The translations under genes were made by a program, and so were the position numbers. From Pyrinomonadaceae bacterium (GTDB lineage: Bacteria; Acidobacteriota; Blastocatellia; Pyrinomonadales; Pyrinomonadaceae): 16,065 nt of DNA. The notes beneath the pieces were generated by a model. It saw only the letters and a program-made list of their open reading frames with translations, was not told where the DNA came from and made no database searches. Shown piece by piece: positions 7,507 to 13,501 of the stretch (its first letter is position 1; each line of letters starts with the position of its first letter). The DNA is taken from NCBI GenBank assembly GCA_013813825.1, contig JACCRA010000452.1:1-16065 (forward strand), in the 5' to 3' direction.

Positions 7507-9579
7507 ATGGAAAAGATGGTCGCCGCCGAGCGCGTCACAGACGAGGAAGAGTTGGCGTCGCCCACCCCAACGTGGGTGGCGGCACAGGAGTCCGCCGCGC
7601 GGGAAGCCGGACTTTCCGTGCTTCTCATTGCAGGGCCTCAACCGCCGCAATTGGCTGAATCAAACAATAATTCGATCTGCAAATCATTTCAGTCTTCTCC
7701 GTCTCATGCACAACTGTGTGAACCATTTTGTGGCGAGGCGTTCGCGCGCGCTCAAGCGGCCGGCGAGGCCGTCTATTATCGTTGCCACGCCGGCTTGCAC
7801 TGTTTCGCAATGCCGGTTCAGCACGGAAGCGAGCGCCCATCGCTGGCAGTTATCGGCGGACGCGCCTTTCTCTCCAGCGCGGATTACCGTCGATTAGTTG
7901 AGCGTTTTCGCGACGGTGACTTGCAGTCGTTGTGGTCTCCTGGATTGTTAAATAACGTCATTTTTTCGACCCCGGGTGGATTGGAAAAATTGGTTGCGCT
8001 CCTCTCCTCTGAAGCCGCCAAAGGAAAGCCGCCGCCGCCTGCTTCGACAGCGACGACGGAAGAGCCGCCGCCGAAAGCGGAAACGCACGGAGCAGTCACC
8101 GCGCAGCTTCACGGCAATTCGCACGCGATCAGGCAATCGTTGCGTGAGTCCTGCCAACACGCGCTATCAATTCTGAAGTCGGAATACGGCGTCGAGACGG
8201 CGGCCTTGATCTTTCGCGTCGACGAGAAGTTTGTGCGCTTGGGAGTACGCGGCGGAATCGACGCGCTGGCCGCCATCGTCTGCGAGCGCCTGAATGGCGG
8301 AGCTTGGCCGGAGTTGAGAGGGCGGGAAGCAATCCATCAGTCGCCGTTATCGCTCACTTTTCAGGGAGGGCAGGCAGAGGTATTCCCGCTCACCGTGGGC
8401 GGCGAGTTGCGAGGCGCTCTGGTCGTCGGGCGGGCGCCGTTAAACGCCACTGTGCGGGCGTCCGTCGTCGAATTTTGCGAGGCTCATGTTCTGCCGCTGG
8501 AAGTCCTTAGACTGCGCGAAGAATTACAGCGGCAGTTGCTGGCCGCGCACCACCTCCAATCTTTCTCCGCGGTCTTGAACGCCGTCGAGCCGGAAGAGGC
8601 GTACTCGACGATTCTTCGCCACTCGGTGGAATTGATGCGCTCGGAGCGCGGTTCGCTGATGTTATTCGACGAGGGGGCGAACGAGTTGAAAGTGCAGGCG
8701 GCCATTGGTCCCCGCGCCGAAGTCGCCCAAAAAATGCACCTCAGTCTCGATGCCAGTTTGTGTGGCGCGGTCTTGAACGACGGCCGGCCGCTGGTCGTGA
8801 AAAACCTCCGCGCCGCGGGGCACGCGCCTGCTCCCGCTGACAGAAATTATAAGTCTGATTCGTTCATCAGCTACCCGATCATCATCGGCGGGCGAAGGAT
8901 CGGCGTGCTGAACATGACCGATAAACTCAGCGGCGAAGTGTACGATGATCTGGACTTAAATCTGCTCGAACTCATCGCCCCGCAACTCGCTCTCGCGCTT
9001 GATCGCGCGTCGTGGCATCAGAAGGCAACTCAGTTTCAACTATTGTCGATCACCGATCCGCTGACCGGTTTAGTCAACCGCCGGTACATGGAGGAGCGAC
9101 TCGCGGAAGAGGTCGAACGCACGAAGCGCCATCACTTTGAGATGAGCTTTTTGATGTTGGACATCGACCATTTCAAGCTCTACAACGACCGGCAAGGCCA
9201 TCAAGCCGGCGACCTCGCGCTGGAAATGACGGCGCAATGTCTGAAGTCGGCGCTCCGCACCGAGGATGTCGCTTCGCGCTATGGTGGTGAAGAGTTTACC
9301 GTCCTGTTACCACAGACGAGCATCGGCGAGGCGTGTGTCATCGCCGAGCGCATTCGCCGCCGGGTCGAGCGCACCCAATTTGTGCACGGCGAGACGCAGC
9401 CGCACCGGGCGCTCACGGTGAGTATCGGCATTTCCGCTTTCGGGGCGGAACTCGAAACCCCGTCGGCGATCATCGGCGCCGCGGATCAGGCTCTCTATGC
9501 CGCGAAAAGACGCGGTCGAAATTGTGTGGACATTTTCGGCCACCAACCCATCTCCCCCCCCATCCCTCATGCCGACTGA
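7507..9579 (+). CDS. Diguanylate cyclase with PocR-like, tandem GAF and GGDEF domains
   Basis: 690 residues, no signal peptide or membrane segment, so cytosolic. Residues ~30-170 resemble the PocR ligand-sensing domain: LCEPFCGEAF, then YRCHAGL (Cys93) and FAMPV, IGGRAF, with further cysteines at 58, 71, 75 and 99. A Pro-rich linker (~175-195) follows. A divergent GAF-like region spans ~205-325 and a clear GAF domain ~350-505. The GGDEF domain (~515-680) has DPLTGLVNRR, DIDHFKLYND and the active-site motif GGEEF (593-597), so it should make cyclic-di-GMP from two GTP. The RxxD inhibitory site (Arg584-Asp587) sits exactly five residues before it, predicting product feedback. The ATG at 7507 lacks a clear ribosome binding site, and Met4 (7516) is an alternative. 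The 3' end overlaps the next gene by 11 bases, implying joint translation with the kinase-like protein. Confidence 0.88.
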   Translation: MEKMVAAERVTDEEELASPTPTWVAAQESAAREAGLSVLLIAGPQPPQLAESNNNSICKSFQSSPSHAQLCEPFCGEAFARAQAAGEAVYYRCHAGLHCFAMPVQHGSERPSLAVIGGRAFLSSADYRRLVERFRDGDLQSLWSPGLLNNVIFSTPGGLEKLVALLSSEAAKGKPPPPASTATTEEPPPKAETHGAVTAQLHGNSHAIRQSLRESCQHALSILKSEYGVETAALIFRVDEKFVRLGVRGGIDALAAIVCERLNGGAWPELRGREAIHQSPLSLTFQGGQAEVFPLTVGGELRGALVVGRAPLNATVRASVVEFCEAHVLPLEVLRLREELQRQLLAAHHLQSFSAVLNAVEPEEAYSTILRHSVELMRSERGSLMLFDEGANELKVQAAIGPRAEVAQKMHLSLDASLCGAVLNDGRPLVVKNLRAAGHAPAPADRNYKSDSFISYPIIIGGRRIGVLNMTDKLSGEVYDDLDLNLLELIAPQLALALDRASWHQKATQFQLLSITDPLTGLVNRRYMEERLAEEVERTKRHHFEMSFLMLDIDHFKLYNDRQGHQAGDLALEMTAQCLKSALRTEDVASRYGGEEFTVLLPQTSIGEACVIAERIRRRVERTQFVHGETQPHRALTVSIGISAFGAELETPSAIIGAADQALYAAKRRGRNCVDIFGHQPISPPIPHAD

Positions 9580-11836
9580 AACCCCCGATCAACACCCTCA
9601 TTTCAAACGTGTGCTCGGACGCATTCCCCCCAACGATTTCGTTGGACGGAGCGTCGAACTGCAAGAGATCGTCAGCCTCGCTCCCGATTCCGCGCGCCGG
9701 CGCGGCTTGCTCGTGCTCTCCGCGCCGGCGTCCGGCGTCACTGAGCTGTTGCGCCAAGCCTACGACAAACTTTTCGCCCAACGCGGCGAAGCGACGCCGA
9801 TCTACTTCTCTTGGTCTCATTCCGTTGACACCGTCTTAAACTCGGCGCGCCAGTTTCTACACGCGTTTCTCTCACAGTTCATCGCCCACCGGCGCGGCGA
9901 ACCGCGGCTCGTCAATTCGCCGCTGCCCGTCCATGAACTAGCCGAGCTGGCCATCCCGGCGGACGCCGGGTGGATCCAAAAATTAATCGGAAATTACGAA
10001 CGCGCGCGGGGCGATGAAAACGCGCTGGTGCGCCTCTGCCTGAGCGCGCCGCAGCAAGCCGCCGCGCACGGATCCCGCACCTTAATCTTGTTCGACGACA
10101 TGCACGCCATCGACGAGTTAAAAGGCGACGTTGATCTGCGAATTGAGAGCGCGCGATTGTCAGTTGCGAATGCCGGGACGCAGTTCGTCTATGCCGGCTT
10201 ACGCCGTCGGTTGCTCGACGTGCTGAACGGGGAGTCATCCGCTCACCGGCTGGACAATTTCGGGACGCTGCACGTGGATGGCTTAAACATGCGAAACGCG
10301 CGCATCCTCATCGAGCGCCTTGCCTTCTCGCTACACGTCCCGCTCAGCGACGAGTCGCGCGATCTGCTCGCCCAACAGTTCTCCGGTAACCCGTTATTGC
10401 TGTCGTTGTACTTGCAAGCGGCGCACAATAAAAGCATCGAATTGGAGACTTATCTTGATTGCCAGCGGTTGTATGTGGACGAACTGCTCGGCGGGCGTCT
10501 CCACCGACGGCTCAATGTGGTGCTCGAAAATATCGCGCCAGCGGTCTCGCTGCGGCGCGGTTTACTCCGCGCGTTGCACGAATCGTCTTTAACGAGTGTT
10601 ACGAAAACTCCGGCCGAGGCGTGGCGCAAAAAGCTCGATCTCGACCCCGGAGAGTTTGACAACCTGATGACGCGGCTGCACGCCTATGAATTGGCGAGCT
10701 ATACCGCAACTTTTTTGGAGATCACTGCTTGCGCCGTTTGGCGCGACTACCTGCGCGCTAACTACCGCCTGCAAATCAGCGCCGAGCCGCGCGCCCTCGT
10801 CGTCGCCGAAACACTAACGGAGACTCTTAAGCGGGCTCCGCAAACAATGGCGCGCCAGTACCGACGCGAGAGCGCCCTCGGTTTGCGCGAATTGCTCGCG
10901 CGCTTCGATCACCAGCGCGTGCCGGCGAGTCTCTTTCATTTTGAAAAGTTCACGAGCTTGTATCTTGGTCTGCAACCCGAAGAAGTGGTCGCGACGCTTG
11001 ACGCCGAGTCCGAGTTGTTACGCTTGCCGCAGGTCATCCACACAGCCGCGGGCGGCTCTTTCCATGCGCCGATGCGGCAGGTGAGCGACGAGGAGCGGTG
11101 CGCCGTCGCCCACGGCTTCGACACGAACGGATACACGGACGCCGGCGAAGTCGTTTGGGTGGCGGCCGAGATCGAGTCGAAAGTCGAGGCCGGGCGGGCG
11201 ATCACGGAAGTCTGGTGCGAGCGACTCAAACTACTGGCGCAGGCGTGCGGGTTTCGCCGGGTGCGGTTCTGGCTGGTCGCGCCCGAAGGTTTTACAGCCG
11301 AAGCCGGAGAGTTGCTGACCCGGCGCGAGGTGTTAAGCTCCAATCGGCGGCAACTGGAAATGCTTACCGTCCGGCTGTCGCCGGCGGGAGCGGCGGACAA
11401 AGCGGCCGAGACTTCCGCCGCGCCCGCCAACGAATTCGAGATGGTGATTCCGATGGGCGGCGACACCGAGTTGATCGCCGCGCAGGCGGTCGAGCAGATC
11501 GCGCGACGTTTGAATTTTCAACCCGAGGCTATCAACCAGATCAAGACCGCCCTCATCGAAGCCTGCATCAACGCAACCGAGCACAGCCTCAGCCCGGATC
11601 GGAAAATTTACCAGCGTTTTCGCATCGAAGATGATAAGTTAGTGATCATCGTATCGAGCCGGGGCGTGGGTGTCCCTACGCCGCTGTCCGCCGTGTCGAA
11701 CGGCGAAGGCAGTGAGTCCGCCAAAGGTCGGCGGGGCTGGGGACTGAAATTGATCCGCGCGTTAATGGATGAGGTCGAGTTCGAGCGCGTGGACGACGGC
11801 ACCCGCCTCCGCATGGCGAAACACCTCCGCCCGTAG
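9569..11836 (+). CDS. STAND/AAA-like NTPase region fused to an RsbW-like GHKL (anti-sigma kinase) domain
   Basis: 755 residues from the ATG at 9569, which overlaps the cyclase stop by 11 bases. An upstream in-frame start at 9497 would lie wholly inside the cyclase gene and is less likely. Residues 24-27 are FVGR, the usual opening of STAND/AAA modules. A Walker-A-like segment (51-61, SAPASGVTELL) has Val57 where Lys is expected. Walker B is LILFDD (Asp176-Asp177), and GNP at 273-275 resembles the GxP motif of STAND proteins. Residues ~515-600 may be a nuclease-fold-like region (Asp524, Glu536, Lys538). The C-terminal ~645-755 is an RsbW/SpoIIAB-type ATPase with the N-box EACINATEH (Glu664, Asn668), the G1 region VSSRGVG (Ser697 at the usual Asp) and the G2 box GRRGWGL (720-726). 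Probably a multidomain serine kinase or switch acting on the STAS protein encoded 16 bases downstream. The exact role is unknown. Confidence 0.75.
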   Translation: MPTETPDQHPHFKRVLGRIPPNDFVGRSVELQEIVSLAPDSARRRGLLVLSAPASGVTELLRQAYDKLFAQRGEATPIYFSWSHSVDTVLNSARQFLHAFLSQFIAHRRGEPRLVNSPLPVHELAELAIPADAGWIQKLIGNYERARGDENALVRLCLSAPQQAAAHGSRTLILFDDMHAIDELKGDVDLRIESARLSVANAGTQFVYAGLRRRLLDVLNGESSAHRLDNFGTLHVDGLNMRNARILIERLAFSLHVPLSDESRDLLAQQFSGNPLLLSLYLQAAHNKSIELETYLDCQRLYVDELLGGRLHRRLNVVLENIAPAVSLRRGLLRALHESSLTSVTKTPAEAWRKKLDLDPGEFDNLMTRLHAYELASYTATFLEITACAVWRDYLRANYRLQISAEPRALVVAETLTETLKRAPQTMARQYRRESALGLRELLARFDHQRVPASLFHFEKFTSLYLGLQPEEVVATLDAESELLRLPQVIHTAAGGSFHAPMRQVSDEERCAVAHGFDTNGYTDAGEVVWVAAEIESKVEAGRAITEVWCERLKLLAQACGFRRVRFWLVAPEGFTAEAGELLTRREVLSSNRRQLEMLTVRLSPAGAADKAAETSAAPANEFEMVIPMGGDTELIAAQAVEQIARRLNFQPEAINQIKTALIEACINATEHSLSPDRKIYQRFRIEDDKLVIIVSSRGVGVPTPLSAVSNGEGSESAKGRRGWGLKLIRALMDEVEFERVDDGTRLRMAKHLRP

Positions 11837-11852
11837 AAGGGACCAAACACTG

Positions 11853-12251
11853 ATGACGTTGCCTTCCGTTTCTCCGGTGCGATCAGCGCGGATTGGGAAC
11901 GTCGCCGTGATCTACGCTAGCGACTATTTGAACCGTTTCAACGGCGAGCGCCTCGAACGTGAGTGCCGCCTGCGCTTGGGCGAGGGCTGCCGCGCTCTCG
12001 TGGTTGACTTCAGACACACAGATTTAGTGAACAGCATCGGCGTCTCAATGTTACGGGGCGTGATCGACGTGGCGGAAAAGGCCGGGGCCCGGCTCATTTT
12101 CGCGGACGTGAACGGTCAGGCGGCACAGCTATTTGAGTTGCTTGGGCTGATGCGTGACGTCGCGCTCGCGCCAAACGAACAGGCCGCCCTCACCTTACTC
12201 GCTGAATCCGAGACGACCACGACCGCCGACACAACTCCTCATAGCGACTGA
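11853..12251 (+). CDS. STAS-domain anti-sigma-factor antagonist (RsbV/SpoIIAA-like)
   Basis: 132 residues forming a single STAS domain: a VAVIY strand, then LVVDFRHTD, the phosphoacceptor loop VNSIGVS, and the C-terminal helix region LFELLGL. Ser61 occupies the position of the Ser that RsbW/SpoIIAB kinases phosphorylate (DS in the classical proteins), but the preceding Asp is Asn60. Such proteins bind an anti-sigma kinase when unphosphorylated and release its partner. The ATG at 11853 lies 16 bases after the kinase-like gene, with AGAAGG about 11 bases upstream. A longer frame from 11769 would run through the kinase 3' end and is rejected. The C-terminal ~15 residues are Thr-rich and probably disordered. 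It is the likely direct partner of the GHKL domain encoded upstream. The following ferredoxin gene is convergent. Confidence 0.85.
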   Translation: MTLPSVSPVRSARIGNVAVIYASDYLNRFNGERLERECRLRLGEGCRALVVDFRHTDLVNSIGVSMLRGVIDVAEKAGARLIFADVNGQAAQLFELLGLMRDVALAPNEQAALTLLAESETTTTADTTPHSD

Positions 12252-12284
12252 ACTGATACCCCGGAGTCATGTCGGACGCCCGAT

Positions 12285-12587
12285 TTACGTCTGCGCTGGG
12301 CCTTTGCAGGTTGGTCCCATCAGAGCTTCTTTCTTCAGACTGATCACCGGATAGTTGGGCGCTTCGTCGATATTGAGGGCGATCCACTCCTGAAACTCTT
12401 CCGGCACTGCCGCCTCCGCGAAGATCGCCTCGACCGGACACTCCGGCACGCAGGCGTCGCAGTCGATGCACGTCTCGGCGTTGATGTAGAGCCGATCCGG
12501 CAACTCGTGAAAAGCCTCGACCGGACAGACGCCCGCGCAGTCCGTGTACTTACAATCAACACACGCCTCAGTCACGATGTAAGTCAT
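12285..12587 (-). CDS. fdxA: Seven-iron-type (3Fe-4S/4Fe-4S) ferredoxin, FdxA-like
   Basis: Small cytosolic electron carrier of 100 residues, close to the ~107 of the family. The start MTYIVTEACVDCKYTDC is diagnostic. By comparison with Azotobacter ferredoxin I, Cys9, Cys17 and Cys50 should ligate a 3Fe-4S cluster. Cys21, Cys40, Cys43 and Cys46 should ligate a 4Fe-4S cluster. Cys12 is extra and could allow a second 4Fe-4S cluster instead. The family cysteine after CPV (CPVDC in relatives) is Ala here. The C-terminal half is acidic (EEFQEW and following), as usual. Three ATG codons occur in a row. The third (12587) is chosen because GGGAG lies six bases upstream of it. It is monocistronic, with its own likely promoter at 12636-12663. 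The redox partner is not identifiable from the window. Confidence 0.92.
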   Translation of the reverse strand: MTYIVTEACVDCKYTDCAGVCPVEAFHELPDRLYINAETCIDCDACVPECPVEAIFAEAAVPEEFQEWIALNIDEAPNYPVISLKKEALMGPTCKGPAQT

Positions 12588-12593
12588 CATCAT

Positions 12594-12598
12594 CTCCC
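12594..12598 (-). promoter_or_regulatory. Ribosome binding site of the ferredoxin gene
   Basis: GGGAG on the minus strand, immediately followed by three consecutive ATG codons. Its six-base spacing to the third ATG (12587) selects that codon, matching the usual MTY start of the family. Confidence 0.6.
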
Positions 12599-12635
12599 AA
12601 TTCGCAACAGATAAGATCAAGATTACAACAGTGCT

Positions 12636-12663
12636 TTTATGGCAGAGCGTGGAAGATTGTCAA
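12636..12663 (-). promoter_or_regulatory. Sigma-70-type promoter of the ferredoxin gene
   Basis: On the minus strand a perfect TTGACA (12663-12658) is followed after 16 bases by CATAAA (12641-12636), a four-of-six match to the -10 consensus. The predicted transcription start is about 40 bases before the ferredoxin ATG. It lies in the 155-base gap downstream of the HNH gene, so the ferredoxin need not depend on read-through. Confidence 0.5.
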
Positions 12664-12742
12664 TCAAAGTAAGAGTAAGAGGGATGCACACCCGACTGCT
12701 ACCGCAGGCGATTCTGACCTGTACCCTCGATTTGAAATTGCT

Positions 12743-13186
12743 TTATGAACTTTCCCGCGGGTCTGCGAGGGGCGGATGGCGATTGATTGCGATGTCGTCT
12801 TGCCTGATGCGCTGAACTCTTTCGCGGTTTAGCTCAAGCCATTTGATGGTAACGTGACCGATGTCGCTTTGCGGTAGCACCCGCAAGCCGTCGGCAGACC
12901 AGATGAAATGTTCCGCCCAGAGCATTCGGCGCGGGTTGAAAAGCGGGATTACATTTTGGGTATCTGCGTCGAAGACGCTTTGTTTGTCCGACTTGTGACG
13001 GTTGCAATGAAAACAAGCCAACGCCAAGTTTTCCAAAGTATCGTCGCCGCCCTCTGAGGTGGGCAGGATATGATCAAGCGTGAAGGGCACGAGTTGCCAA
13101 TGCTCGTCGGTATGACAGTACTCGCAAAGGACGGCGGCGCGTTGCCGGACTTGCTCCCGAATGAACGGCGAGATTTTACGCGGCAA
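12743..13186 (-). CDS. HNH endonuclease
   Basis: 147 residues. The zinc-binding cysteines CEYC (21-24) and CFHC (58-61) frame the HNH core: LDH with Asp38-His39 as metal or general-base residues, SEGGDDTLENLAL with Asn53, then NRHK with Asn62 and His64. This is a complete beta-beta-alpha-metal nuclease motif, so a DNA-cleaving activity is likely. The C-terminal half (NPRRMLW, HFIWSADGL, LELNRERV) matches what I recall of a subfamily frequent in Cyanobacteria and environmental bacteria, which is not linked to introns or restriction genes. It starts at TTG (13186) with AGGA five bases upstream. The start overlaps the end of the upstream small gene by 11 bases, so the two are translated as a unit. 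Its biological role is not known to me. Confidence 0.85.
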   Translation of the reverse strand: MPRKISPFIREQVRQRAAVLCEYCHTDEHWQLVPFTLDHILPTSEGGDDTLENLALACFHCNRHKSDKQSVFDADTQNVIPLFNPRRMLWAEHFIWSADGLRVLPQSDIGHVTIKWLELNRERVQRIRQDDIAINRHPPLADPRESS

Positions 13187-13463
13187 GGTTGTCCTGTGAG
13201 GATTGCGACAGATTGCGAATCAGACGATTGACATGACTCAGGTAATCATCAACTTCTTCGTATTGAAGCAACTCGCGTTCTTCTTCTTCGGTCATCATGT
13301 TTGCTTTCTGTTTGTCGAGCAGTTCGTTGATTCGCTCTTGCACCGAGACGGAAGCGCGAAAGATAACGATACCTTGTTCGAGTTCGAGATGAACCGCACC
13401 ATCACGCGACAAGGTTTCAGGCAGATGATTCAATTTCGGAATGGTGAGCTGTGAATTATTCAT
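13176..13463 (-). CDS. Small acidic protein paired with the HNH endonuclease, function unknown
   Basis: 95 residues, no signal peptide and no recognised domain. The N-terminal half looks like short beta strands (VHLELEQGIVIFRAS). The C-terminal half is helical and very acidic (VQERINELLDK, then TEEEERELLQYEEVDDYL). The gene ends inside the start of the HNH gene (11-base overlap). From memory, the same small-protein/HNH order recurs in Cyanobacteria and other environmental bacteria, which argues that it is a real gene and a functional partner. An immunity or regulatory protein for the nuclease is possible, but unproven. The ATG at 13463 has no Shine-Dalgarno sequence, and an oligo-T run lies just upstream of it. 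Confidence 0.72.
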   Translation of the reverse strand: MNNSQLTIPKLNHLPETLSRDGAVHLELEQGIVIFRASVSVQERINELLDKQKANMMTEEEERELLQYEEVDDYLSHVNRLIRNLSQSSQDNLAA

Positions 13464-13467
13464 AGCG

Positions 13468-13497
13468 AAAAAAAAGCATAGCAGATGTTTTGCTGCT
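13468..13497 (-). terminator. Weak rho-independent terminator after the second peptide-binding protein gene
   Basis: On the minus strand, AGCAG (13497-13493) pairs with CTGCT (13484-13480) across an eight-base loop. Four bases later comes a run of eight T (13475-13468). The stem is only five base pairs, so termination may be partial. It sits in the 38 bases between the SBP stop and the small-protein start. Confidence 0.4.
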
Positions 13498-13501
13498 GGC
13501 G

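Noticed and set aside
10936..11634. Open frames of 176 and 178 residues inside the kinase-like gene
   Set aside because: Arg- or Ser-rich shadow translations of GC-rich coding sequence with no motifs. The +2-frame protein carries all recognisable domains.
12028..12045. STAS protein thought to lack its phosphoacceptor because the loop reads NSIG rather than DSSG
   Set aside because: Aligned with SpoIIAA and RsbV, the phosphorylated Ser is the one right after the Asp. That Ser is present (Ser61); only the preceding Asp is changed to Asn.
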